Part shown: piece by piece, positions 45,856 through 58,100 of the stretch | Numbering within the stretch: the first letter of the stretch is position 1 | Layout of the letters: every line of letters begins with the position of its first letter | DNA from: Ariolimax columbianus | Lineage: Eukaryota; Mollusca; Gastropoda; Stylommatophora; Arionidae | Direction of reading: 5' to 3' | Assembly (NCBI GenBank): GCA_036924085.1 | Contig: JAVGWX010000007.1 | Location: 75,888,448-75,952,447 of the forward strand | DNA: 64,000 nt | The notes under the pieces: generated by a model | Told to the model about the DNA's origin: nothing | Databases searched by the model: none | Seen by the model: the letters and a program-made list of their open reading frames with translations, nothing else | Position numbers and translations under genes: made by a program

Positions 45856-46620
45856 ATTCTGGTCAGGCACACTATACTGACTGGAACATCATGTCAGGAT
45901 CGGCACACTATACTGACTGGAACATCATGTCAGGATCGGCACACTATACTGACTGGAACATCATGTCAGGATCAGGCACACTATACTGACTGGAACATCA
46001 TGTCAGGATCAGGCACACTATACTGACTGGAACATCATGTCAGGATCAGGCACACTATACTGACTGGAACATCATGTCAGGATCGGCACACTATACTGAC
46101 TGGAACATCATGTCAGGATCAGGCACACTATACTGACTGGAACATCATGTCAGGATCAGGCACACTATACTGACTGGAACATCATGTCAGGATCAGGCAC
46201 ACTATACTGACTGGAACATCATGTCAGGATCGGCACACTATACTGACTGGAACATCATGTCAGGATCAGGCACACTATACTGACTGGAACATCATGTCAG
46301 GATCAGGCACACTATACTGACTGGAACATCATGTCAGCATCAGTTCCAATATACTGACCAAGACAACAATTTCTCTTCCTTATAAGGTTGTCTGGAGACA
46401 GGCTGTTTTCAACGAAGTCTGGTTGACGAGATGTGGATCAACATGATCCTTGCAGTAGTGAGCGTCATGCAGATGAAGCCAACATAGGACAACCAGTTGG
46501 AGGACCACGGTCCTCCATCAGCATGCTCAGGATATGAGGAAAGCTACCATGACCCGCCACCTAACGCCCTTTTCAGGGTGCACAAAACAGCAAACACACT
46601 CATAACATGCATTAACCAAC
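45856..46620 (-). repeat. Family A element with 37-bp satellite
   Basis: About 13 units of AGGCACACTATACTGACTGG then AACATCATGTCAGGATC at 45870-46340, mostly 37 bp. Units lacking two bases (GATCGGCACAC) alternate with full ones. The reverse complement aligns with the 37-bp unit at 22000-22385. Right of it lie the family A body blocks (AGTAGTGAGCGTCATGCAGA, GATGAAGCCAACATAGGACA), inverted relative to 21735. Confidence 0.85.
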
Positions 46621-47325
46621 CACAGCATACATAGCATTTACTATCTACTTAAAGGAACAAGGTACCTATGGATCTGCCAAGCTTGTAGTGATTTCCTTTC
46701 TGCTTAGCATGGCTTAACATAATCAAATTCCATTTCAAGAGAAGTAGCCAAAATGGTATCATCTTTGACCTCCTGCTCCAACATGGAGCACAGGACATCA
46801 CTGCAGCTGGCCCCTTTTAAAGGAAGTCTGTCTTGTCCCTGAGTATTTGCAGTTATTCACCTATTCCCTCCAATGTGAGTCATAAGTTTCAACTGTAGCG
46901 GATCCATCTACAGGAAGTTTTTGCAGCTGACTGATTACAAAAGCAAAGTTTTTTTACATGATGAGGTTGCTAGTCTCTTGTACAACCTTCCTCAGTCACT
47001 TTTTATGACCCATTCCTCAGCTGGTGGATGCGCTGCTGTGAGTCCAACAATCTCTATCCTTCTAGTCTAAATGTGAGATCACATATGTAAAAACTTATAC
47101 GTTGCTGAACAGACATGAAAATAAAACATAACAAGGAATATAAAAGTGAAAATGTCTGTATTAAAATCTTTTGGAGACTGGGTCCCAAGAAGCAGTAACA
47201 ATAATCTATAATCAATTCATGTGAGAAAAGATCATTCTTATATATCCATTGATAGCATAGCGCAGTGAACACAACAATAAATGTGATGCAGTCAGACTAC
47301 ATATATATATATACGAGAGGTGATC
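46621..47325. other. No gene; family D-like patch in reverse
   Basis: About 46945-47015 (CATGATGAGGTTGCTAGTCT, CTCAGTCACTTTTTATGACCC) resembles family D in minus orientation. Confidence 0.4.
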
Positions 47326-47329
47326 TGAA

Positions 47330-48440
47330 GCGATACTCTGATCACTCTAATTAGTCGTCCAAGCAAAATCCTTCTCTGGATCATCTTGAACAGGATCGAA
47401 AATAAAATTAGTGAGGAAGTACATATGGCTCAGGAGAGGTTTTCAACAGGGCAAAGACACAAGGGATCACATCTTTAACATGTGAAATATTATTAAAAAG
47501 TGCGGAGTTTAAAGTCGACTAACACACCTGCTTCATAGACTATACCAAGTCTTTCGACTTTGTGCAACGACAAAAAGATATGGAAAATCTCGACAGTCAA
47601 AGAGTTTGTGACGCACCTGATTCGACTGCTCGAATAATGGTATAAGTGACAACAAGCAACCGTTACAATAGCTGGAGAGACTTCGAGGTACACAAGGGAG
47701 ACAACAGGGATGCATCTCCTTATCTGTTCAATATCTATGCAGAAAGCATAATGAGAAATGTCAAGAATGTCAAAGAGTATGAAAAGTTTGACCATTTCAC
47801 AGTTTACGTGAATGAAATACCAGAACTAAGATATGCAGATGATACAGCTGTCCTCTCAAAGAGCGCTGTGAAGATGTAACACATGATCATGTCAGTCAAA
47901 CGACACAGTGAGAAACAAAATCTATTCATAAAGACTGGCAAGACTGAGACAATGAGCACTGACAAGGTGAAAACCAGACCTAAAGTTATCTTAAATAAGC
48001 AAGAAGATCAGAACTTAGCAAGTTTTTTAATATTTTGGCTCGACTATTAGCAACAGCGGAGATTTCCAAAGGGAAATAAGGAAAAGAATGGCTATAACAC
48101 TACTAAGGTTCACTAAAATGAAAAATGTATGGCACAACACAAACAAAATGACAAAAATAAAGTTCTTCATCACTTGCATCTTCCCGGTGGCAACATTCAG
48201 ATGTGAGACATTGTCAACCACACAAACTCTGCAGGGGCTGAATATAGAACAAAACTGGCTAATAGACAACAAATACATCTAGGAAATTAATATACTTTCG
48301 GCCACATGAAACGCCACAATGTCCTAGAAAGAACGATACTGGAGGGTATGGTACCTGGCAAAAGAGGCAGAGGCAGACAAAGAAGAAGATGGACAAGGAA
48401 CATTTCAGTCTCTCAGGGTTGAGGCAGGAGAGCTGGCCAG
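47330..48440 (+). pseudogene. RTE-like LINE reverse transcriptase relic
   Basis: Plus-strand blocks in shifting frames: SLISRPSKILLWIILNRIEN, EEVHMAQERFSTG, FIDYTKSFDFVQR (first catalytic Asp region). Then SPYLFNIYAESIMRNV, LRYADDTAVLSKS (ADD catalytic pair, 47830-47865), HMKRHNVLERTILEG and GKRGRGRQRRRWT. Stops and frameshifts exclude function. Confidence 0.88.
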
Positions 48441-50090
48441 AGGTCGAGTGTCTTACAGATCGGCAGTCATGAGAGCAATGTTCTGCAAAGGACATGCTAC
48501 AAGATATCATTATATATATATATATCAAATGAATAAATGTAACAACCAGAAATCTGCTCACATGTATGCTGTCTAATCAAAGAGAAAACATGTAACACTC
48601 ACGACTGGCAAACAATATAATGACAAACAATTACTTCAGGTAGTTATTGGCTATTAAACTTTCTCTAAGACTACAGGACTGCCAAAAACTATCATAACCT
48701 ACCATATAAAACAAAGCACTACAGCAAACACTACTGAAAGAGAAATTTGGCACATGCTTTTCTGCAAGTAGGTTAACTATAGTTGTTGCGATCATGCCCC
48801 TTAGTCATGAATAGGAAGGACGATGAAGATATTTAATTTACATGTCTGTTTATATCGATAAAATAAAATTGAAAATTGTTTATTTTTTCACCATATTTTC
48901 TAACAAAATAGCCCTGAATAGCAACATTCTGATTTTCTCTAAATAAATAATAATCTTGAATGGAGACAAAAAGTGCAACTACATTTAATCTTTCTCACAA
49001 CAAAATCATTCAAGAACTCTCAAAAGGTGCAATGTGTATGTGAAACAAAATCAAAATACTAATACACATTTAATTTTAAAAAAGGTCATACAAAATGGAG
49101 CATTATTTGAGAAACAAGTTTGTTATTATATTATAGAGAAATTCAGAGCTTGCTTCATCCAACTCTGGATCAGAACTACAGATTTTGTGAATCTGTGAAC
49201 TTCTCATTCTCACAACTGTCACTCAGAACATGTAACACAGCATAGCATACTGTAAGGGCAAGTTAGTAAGTAGATCATAAGCTCATATGGGATAGCTAGA
49301 AATCGCAAATAGTGTTTTCTAAAGGTGGCAGCAAAATTCATCTTGATGATTACTTTAGGTAGCAAACGCTAGATGTTGAATGCGTCACAAAAAAATGTAC
49401 CGAGCTCATGCAGTGTACAACTAAAGAACAAGCATGTTGTTGTGCGTTAAAGGGGGGGAAGGAAGTCCATAAGGAAATGTTTCTTGTTCGCAGCAACAAG
49501 CCATGTAATGAGTGTTTCAATGTTAGCGGAGATTATGATAATTAAATAAGAAGATATGTAGTTACAATAATAAATGCTTTTCAAGATTGCATCTCATTTA
49601 GTTTGTTCTCTTATAGCTATTTGCAACCTACTTACTGACTTGCCATTGTATAAATTGCATAGCAACTGTTTCATAAATGTAGTTTGTTCTTTATCATGGA
49701 AGAGCGTTGGTGACTCACACAATACAGAGCCAGGGTTATCAATTGGTTATTTACAGTTATACAATTGTGATTTCATGATTAGGATTTGCGTCCAGAAATT
49801 TCTACATCCCCATATTATTGCTTGCTTAGATGTCCATGTGTCTGTCTGTTTGTCTGACATGTGAGGATATTTGATTAACTTATTGCAGTAGGCTACGTGT
49901 AGTCAAAACAAAAATGGTGACCATTTTTCTGACTTGAATACCGAAACAGCTGCAGTTTGTTTATATATTTAAAATAATCAAACATTTCATTAGTCAATTG
50001 ATTGATTGATTGTTTTGGTTTAACAAATTTTAGATAAAAAAACCCACTTGAAGTGCAATAAATAATGATTGATGTGAATTAGAGGTTGGC
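48441..50090. other. No gene recognised
   Basis: AT-rich with short ORFs. A MIY-like patch near 49268 was checked as a cornichon exon and rejected. Confidence 0.4.
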
Positions 50091-50244
50091 AAAGGTCGGT
50101 GGGTTGGGGACATTGACAAGGAGATGGGCGGTTTTAGGTGAGTTAGAGATGGGCAGGTTGTGAGGAAGAAGAGGTCAATGGGTTGAGAAGGAATTAATTG
50201 GCGGAGGTATGGGTGGGTTGAGGGGCGAAAGAGATGGACAGCTA

Positions 50245-50525
50245 TGAGGGCTTGAAGGAGTGCACTGCCTTGCGGGATACCTGTTTAATGGGAAAGGCTG
50301 TGGGAGTAAACCTTGAGGAAAAATATGCACTATCTTCAGTTGGCTAGATAATGTCTTGCCACTGGCCAAAAGTAACTCAGGATGAGAGAGTGAGGTTGAC
50401 AAATTGCGCAAAACTTCCTCACTTTAATCCAAGTCACCCATTTCACCGGACAGAGCAAAAGGAAAGGATTGACCACACTGCTGACCAGAGAGAGAGGCCA
50501 TCATCACATGTGATAGACGAATAAA
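50245..50525 (-). repeat. Family C dispersed repeat
   Basis: In reverse it reads TATCACATGTGATGATGGCC, GGTGAAATGGGTGACTTGG and ATTAAAGTGAGGAAG. TGTCAACCTCACTC, CCAGTGGCAAGACATT and CCTCAAGGTTTACTCCCAC follow. This matches in order the insertion at 54765-55070. Confidence 0.8.
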
Positions 50526-50814
50526 TACTAGAAGTGGAAAGGTGCAGGGATGGGAATTTTAAAAATTAATTACGTTCATAATTATCCCTGGTAACATTGG
50601 ATACTCAAGCTAGTTTATTTGAAGATCTCAATTAAATAAAACAGGTACCAATATTTATATGTACTGTGTTACACACTCGATAAAAGAGGTCATCTCTAAA
50701 AGAAACTTGAAATCACATGGTTGGGAGAGGCAGCACTATATAGGAATATATATTTCTCTACATCAAAGTAACTCCAAGCAAGTGCATTTCTGTATGTTAC
50801 CAGGGCCTGAAAGC

Positions 50815-50945
50815 TGAGCAAAGAATAGTTACACTGTAACTTGCCAGGCATGTTGTACGAAGAGACAAAAAAGTAAGCTGGGTGTAGAACAGGCTATCAT
50901 GTACTGTATAAATTATAAGCCACAAGAAAAAACAACAATCTCCAC
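50815..50945 (+). repeat. Family D dispersed repeat
   Basis: GTTACACTGTAACTTGCCAG, GCATGTTGTACGAAGAGAC and TATAAATTATAAGCCACAAG match 62355-62455 and 52312-52500. Confidence 0.6.
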
Positions 50946-51109
50946 CTCATCGTGAAATTAGTTTGCAAGCAAAGATGGTGGCAGCGTCAGACCAGAGAAT
51001 TCAAGTATGACTGCAAATGACTATATAGTCCAATACGAGTTTCAGACTCTACAGCACGTGGGGGACACATGAACAGTGTTTATGATTGGACCATTATGAA
51101 TCCAATCTT

Positions 51110-51500
51110 TTAGTGCAGCTCACTTCTTCTGCACTGCAGCAAAGAGTCATTCTCTGCAATTTGAGCACCTTGAGTGCTGGCAGTGCATGAGGCTGAGCAG
51201 TTCCCAAGAAGCAACATCAATGAGAAAACTGTTCAGAGATACTTTCAGAGTCTTTTCACTGTATCTTCTGTCCCTCTCGAAGTGTTTGTCTGTGACCGTA
51301 AGACAGCTGTTTAGGGTGGCACCAAATCCATCTGATCTGAGCTGTCTGTAGCAATGCAATGATGCTCAAGAGCAAAACCCTGCTCTGCCAGCTGATGCAG
51401 AGCAGTCTGCAGAGACAGTTCATGTAGAAATGGTTGAGTTTCATGACATGTTCATGTCTGCCATAGACTGTCCCCCGTTCATCACAGAAGAGGAACAATT
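51110..51500 (-). pseudogene. RTE-like LINE RT C-terminal fossil
   Basis: Minus-strand pieces: ERGTVYGRHEHVMKLNHFYM, RLLCISWQSRV, then KTLKVSLNSFLIDVASWELL. These match the ETWTxYxRHxxxLxxFHxxCLRxIxxIxWQDRV and DTLKxSLKxFxIDxxSWE blocks of endonuclease-RT LINE ends. It lies downstream of the cornichon stop, possibly in its 3' UTR. Confidence 0.78.
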
Positions 51501-52114
51501 CAGTAAGTGTACAAAGAAAACACCTAAAATTTATGCTTAACTAGTATGTATGTGCCCAAATTTAATGAATCGGACCAAGGCAATAAAAGCCCTAGAGTAT
51601 GTTTGATTTAATGTACAGTAAACTTGCAGGTAACCTAGATAAGTCTCCCCCAGAAAGGACAATATGGCTTCCCCGTGGGTCTACAACATATTTCTTAGGC
51701 ACATGATGACATCTATGAAGTGTAGGACTACAGAGATCAATGTGACAGCAGGGCAGTGAGCAATAACAATGTTGAGAAACTGCCCCTATTTGAATGAATT
51801 AAGATAATCAATTATAAAAGATATCTATAACTTACTACATTATTTCTGGTTAATTAAATGTAACATTAGCAAAAACCTTAAATAAATACATGTAAATAAC
51901 AACAAACAAAAAATGTAAAATTGACAAATAAAATAATAAAATTCAACAATCTATTAGGGATCTGATTTATGTTAGGTAAAATTCATGTGGGTTCAAACTT
52001 GTATCCATAAAGTGTGCCAAACAAATGTCAGGGTGACAGCAGAAGACTTCCAGTCTTGAAGTGGCCCCAGATAGCAGGGTAAGTTGTATGAGTCTTGAGA
52101 GCCAGGATGGCCGC
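51501..52114 (-). other. Region immediately 3' of the cornichon stop
   Basis: By position this should include the 3' UTR. It is AT-rich, has no ORF, and no poly(A) signal could be fixed. Confidence 0.35.
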
Positions 52115-52142
52115 TCAGGATGACACAAGAACGTAGATCATG
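52115..52142 (-). CDS. Cornichon terminal coding exon (28 nt of coding sequence)
   Basis: On the minus strand a pyrimidine-rich acceptor (TTTGTTCCCAG) precedes 52142. The exon gives C to complete AGC (Ser), then ATG ATC TAC GTT CTT GTG TCA TCC TGA, that is MIYVLVSS and stop at 52115. Phase and residues match the expected end of the family. The 3' UTR must run leftwards from 52114. No nearby poly(A) signal is certain; the first AATAAA noticed on this strand is near 50619-50614. Confidence 0.88.
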
Positions 52143-55100
52143 CTGGGAACAAATGTAAGACCATATTAAGCATTCACTTCTCAGGTTAACAAGAAGTACA
52201 ACCATTTTCTGACTCACTGATTACAACTAAAAAACTTTGAAGACCAATTGTTTTTTGTTCTTATCTTTGTCAATATGTTACAGGAGTCCAAGAGGGGAAT
52301 AAAGAATTGTAACACTGTAATCTGTTGTATGAGATGGCTAAGCAGAATTGGTCATGGGGCTAGCTACCTCATCCCTTAGAGACAATTAAAAAAAAGATCA
52401 CATCATGCCATGCAGCGCATAGGAAATATGGTGTTAGGGCCTTATTATTTTGTAACCCACGGCACTTAGCGGATGAGACCATAAGCTACAAGAAAAAGAT
52501 CAAACGACGCCTACACACTATCTTAGAATAGGGATGACCAAGTTGAGTCAGTTTTTCTATCTTTAAAGACCCCTACACACAATATTAGATGACGGATGAC
52601 TGTTAAGTCAGTTTTCCTATCATTTCTTACAAAGTGAATGATTCTGCAATATATTCATTTCTTTCTCTCCAGTGTACTTCAAGCTGTTGTGGTGTTCTCT
52701 ACTCCCTTAAATAAATACAATGCCTCCCTGCACTCTTCAATATTTTCCAAATACCTTTCAGTCTTTTATACACATTTGTTCGATTAGCATAGTGTTAAAG
52801 CCCCTGTTTTTCCCAGCAAAGGTACAGGGTTCAACTCTCATTACCAGTACGCTCCAATCAACAGAGCTGTAAATTGGTACCTGACCTAATATTAGCAAAG
52901 GAAAGGTATCAAAGAAGGGAACTAGCCACCCAACCTCCATAAACAAGCTGTGCCCTATTACAATGAAGTCTCTGACACTTTATCCGCAACAGCAATGTCT
53001 GCTATGGGGCTACCTTTACCTTTACATATTATTTTCTCTACAATACAGCGGGGAAGAAGTCAGCCATCCGAAAGGTTCCCAAGCAAGATGCCCCCAATAC
53101 CAACACATTCCACATGTGTCCCTTATGCAACCACATGCAGACCCATATATGACTACGTCAGCCCACATAAATATGTTGTCATTATCTTTGCTCCCGATGT
53201 GCAACAACTACTACTACTAGATATTATTCAAGGACATCCCCTATTTTAAAATATTTGAACAAAAATATAGTTTTTTAATTATATCTTTTTCTTCTTCTTT
53301 GTTCATTCTCAAACTCCCACTACCAAACCCTGACAAGGGCTTTACAAGTAGCAGGATATTGTCCAGAGATTGAAATGCGTTGTGCCGTAGTTTACAGCTT
53401 GACTAAGATATTTGCAGCTTTCGGTCCAACACATGCGACTTCAGTAGAAATTTGTTAGTACTGGGTTGTCTTCCCTTTTCGATCCCTTCTCGATATACTT
53501 AGCACCACTGCGACGGGAGGCAACGATAAGATTGGGACCTGGGGCTCGCATCTCAGCCCGACATGGTCAAGCCACAGAAAGAGGTCTCTACCGTCTCGCC
53601 GATCAAATCGGGTGAGGACCTGTCCGATATTCACCCCACCCCACGCGGCGTGGAGGTATGAAATCACTTGTAGACGACTTAGTTCTCGGTCAGGGTGTCG
53701 CAAGCAGTAGAACAGCCACCACACTGCAGACTGTTGAGACTCAGCCCTCGATCATGAGATATGTTCGCTCACCAGGCGAACAGCATCTCCGTGCCATGAC
53801 CAGGCTTGTCTCCTGGCAAAATGCACTCTTACCTCGTTCTTTACTTTTGTCTCCTATCAGTCATCCCAATGGACGCAGAAGAGATGCAAGCCAGCGGACA
53901 TTGCACATAGACCCCTTTGTGACAACCTCCCAGGTGGCGGGGAATGCTAGGCGTACCATCACTGGAGAGGAATAGGTGGGGACGTTGCCAAATGGATTGA
54001 AAATTGGTTAACGGGAAGAAGGCAGAGGGGGGGGCATAAATAAGGAGTACTCTGAGTGGTGTGAAGTGAAAAGTGGTGTGCCACAGGGCTCGATTTTGGG
54101 ACCAATTTTGTTCTTAATATATATAAATGATTTGGACATTGATATGGGATCCATGATTGCAAAATTTGCTGATGACACAAAACTATGCAGTAGTGTCTCA
54201 TCTAAAGCGGATGTGGATATATTGATGTCGGATTTAGATAAAATTCGAGAATGGTCTGTAAGCTGGCAAATGGAGTTTAATGTAGATAAATGTACAGTCC
54301 TCCACATGGGTAGATCCAATATGGAACATAATTACAGAATGGGAGAAAACAATATTAGAAAGATAGGTAAGGAAAGGGACCTAGGGGTTATAATAGATCA
54401 TACAGGAAAGGTGAGTGAGCAAGTTAAGGTAGCAGTGAAAAAGGCAAATGCAATGTTAGGTATGATAAAAAGAAATATTAAACATAGGAGCAAGGAAGTG
54501 ATCGTCAAACTGTATAAAGCTTTAGTTAGACCTAGGTTGGAGTACTGTGTACAGGTGTGGAGTCCTTATCATAGAGGGGACATAAACATGTTAGAAAGAA
54601 TACAAAAAAGAGCGACAAAGATGATAGTGGGATTCCAGAATTACAGTTATGAGGAACGACTCAGAAAAACCGGCCTACAGTGTCTCGAACAGAGAAGAAT
54701 TCGTGGTGACTTAATTCAGGTTTAAAAGTTGATCAGAGGAATTGGATAAATTAGACTATAATAGTTGTCCATCACAAGTGATGAAGACCACTCTCTTTGT
54801 TCAGCCGTGTGGACAGTCGTATCTCTTGCTGTGTCCGCTGAAATGGGTGACTTGCGCGGTGATTTGGATTAAAGTGAGGAAGAAACTGCGCCTTTTGTCA
54901 ACCTCACTCACAGAGCCTAAGCTACCTTTTGCCAGTGGTAAGACATTCATCGAGACGACTGGAGATAGCATAGGATGCAGATTTTGCCTCAAGGTTACCA
55001 CCGAAGCCTTTCCGTAAACATGTAACCCGCAGGGTAGAAAGGTGGGATGGCATCTAACGCAGTTTGTCGTGCCTTTTCGATAACCACAAGAGGTCGTATG

Positions 55101-58100
55101 GACAACACTCAGCGTGTGAGTGAGTCTGGCATCTCTCCCCAGCTGTATTCAGCTCATCATAGTAGCATCTAAAATTTCCACACGCCAAATTCGTGAAGGT
55201 GAACCGGCAGAACTAACCCGTGAAATATGACACAGGTATAAGCGTAGTTCCATTCAGCCGGCGTCCAGACCAGGATAAACGGATGGAAGAAATCACAAAA
55301 AAAGAACGAAATAACAAGTCCCGACGGAAAACAACACCACTTTTCCGTGAACGCAAGTGTAAGTCGTCGACTAGTGAGAATTCCAGGCAAATCCGTGGTC
55401 TGGCGGCATCCATAATGATCCAAAACAGTAGAGAAATGTAGACTCGCAGCCAGTTATGGTGCCATCTTTGCCAGATTTTTTGCCAGACTATAACAAGTTT
55501 TTTAAAATACAGCCACCTACAATAACACGAGGGCATAGCTACAAGCTGACTAAAGACAGGTCCAGATTAGATATTAGGAAATATTTTTTTAGTCAGAGAG
55601 TGATGTCTGCTTGGAATGCAGTGCCAGGCGAGGTAGTGGAGGCAGGACAGTTAATGCATTTAAGAATAAACTGGATGCGCATAGCTTTTAGAGCAAGATG
55701 ATGTAAATGTAACTGATTGTATACAGACTCTGCAGGGTCTTCTAAACCAGCATAAAGACATTAAGTTAAGTTAAGTTAAGGAGCCGAGAATACTAAAGGG
55801 GAGCAAAGAGATACCCCCCACTAACATGTATATGCTACGTTTCTGGCAGGACGTGACGATCCTGGGACAGACACACTGGACTGCTTCTCTTCTGGGATAC
55901 TTGAAAAACTAGTACATAAGTCCATCATATCATCATCATCACACCCTTTCGTCACGAGTGGGGAAGACTCGAAAGTCCTGCAAGACAACTTTCCTAAGAG
56001 AGACAACTCTGACCTCAAACAACTGCTGCCTTGCAGATGGGCTGGGGACAGCCAAAGGCCAAGGAGGGCATCCATACAGAAACGCCTGTTGAAATCGGAT
56101 GCACTGGGCCACAGGCTTAACGAAACAGTGCAACGTAAATCGCTGTATGATGACGTCACAACCTAACAAAAAAGTATGGTGCTCATCCTGTGAATTCCCG
56201 CCAGGCAGCGAGAGTGCCGAGCCCCACGCCTCGAAGGGGCCCACATGATGCTACTGGTGGTCACCCACCCATGTGCTGTGGAGTCAAGGCACAAGGAGAT
56301 GGGGCAAGAGCTATTGACAAAAAACTCAAGACACTTAAAATACAACAGTGGAACGCGGAGGGAGTCCTTAACAAAAAGGTTTCCCTAACAAATCGCCTGT
56401 ACGAAGATAAGATAGACGTGGCATGCATCCAAGAAACGCACCTCAACAAAAACCACAGATTCTCAATCAGATGATACCAGACCTTCCGTCTTGATAGAGA
56501 AGGTCACAAAGGAGGGGTTCTGATACTGACACATAACAGCATACCAAGAAGCGCAGTATCTGTAAATCACACAGGACAAGCAGAAATTGTAGGAGTCGAC
56601 ATAATGACACAGGAAACGAAAACCCGTATATTCAACCTGTATGGCCCACCAAACAAAGACCTGTCGCTCTCGAGTATGAAAATCAAGGACTCCAGCTGCC
56701 TAGTGGTTGGAGACTTCAACAGTCACTCGGAGAGATGGGGATATTCAGACACAGACAGCAGAGGGGATGAAGTGGAAGACTGGGAGATAGACACAAATCT
56801 CTATTTTATCAATGGGTCGTACGACAGCCCTAGCTTCTATTCTAGAACATGGCATACCACTTCCACTCCAGACTTGGCCTTCTCCAAGGGGAATATTCAC
56901 CACAAAATAGATCATCAGGTGCTCGACCAATTGGCAGGTAGTGACCACAGGTCAATTAGGCTAGAAATTGATATGGAAGTAGGCCCACAGGAAATAAAAC
57001 CGCTGCCACATTGGAACTATAGACGAGGCAACTGGGACAGATTTGCAATGCTGACAGATGGACTGTGTGAAACTATCAACACACGAAATAACAATATGAA
57101 ACCTATGATGGAAAGCCTAAGTAAAGCAATACTGCAAGCAGCCACCGAAACCATCCCAAGAGGGGTAGGGAAAAACTACAAGACATATTAGAATCATGAA
57201 CTGCAGAAAGCAGAGGATGAAGTCTCAAATGCTAGGGACATCGCAGAGATAGAGCAATCTATGGAAGCAAATATCACCCTCAAGGCCATCACTGCGAAAT
57301 ACGAAAGAACACTGAACCAAATAACAAGAGACAGTTGGAAAAACAAAACAGAAATCCTCAATTTAGAAAAAAAGGGAACAAACTATGGAATTTAGTCAGA
57401 GCCATGAACGACGAAACTCCATCAAATAAACAAATTACCATCAAGCAGGGCGACAACATGCTTACCGGAAAAAAAGCAGCAAACGCCTTTATAGAACATT
57501 ATGCCAGAGCAAACCACATTGATATATCTACAGATAGGCATAGAGATATAAGTGAAGAACAAAAGAGCCATGACAACATCAAGATGGCACCAGAGGAGCA
57601 CATGATGGCAAAACTAACAATGAACGAAATGGATAAGGCAATGAGAACTCTAAAGAAAAAAAATCGTCCGGAAAAGATGGGATAACAAATGAAATGCTGA
57701 TGGGCTTGGGGCAAACAGCAAAGAGGAAGTTACTATCAGTCCTGAATCAAAGCTTGAAAAGGGGAATTGTACCGCAGGCATGGAAAGATGCTATACTTAA
57801 ACCAGTACCAAAGAAAGAAAAAGATAAGAGTAGATCCAAATGGATACAGGCCTATCAGTCTACTAAGCTGTGTAGGCAAACTGATGGAGCGTATGATTAA
57901 CACCAGACTGATGTGGCATCTGGAAGAAAAACACATACTAATTACACAGCAAGCAGGCTTTAGACAGCACAGATCCACTGAGGAACAGATCACTCTCATA
58001 GCCCAGGAAATAGAGGATGCTTACCAGGAGAAAAAGCATACAGTAGCGGTTTGGGTGGATTTAGAGAAGGCATTTGACAAGGTGTGGAAAGAGGGACTTA

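Noticed and set aside
49255..49300. Alternative last exon of the cornichon gene (MIY-like codons near 49268)
   Set aside because: The phase after a possible acceptor gives a stop at once. The exon at 52142-52115 fits in phase, splice site and all eight residues.
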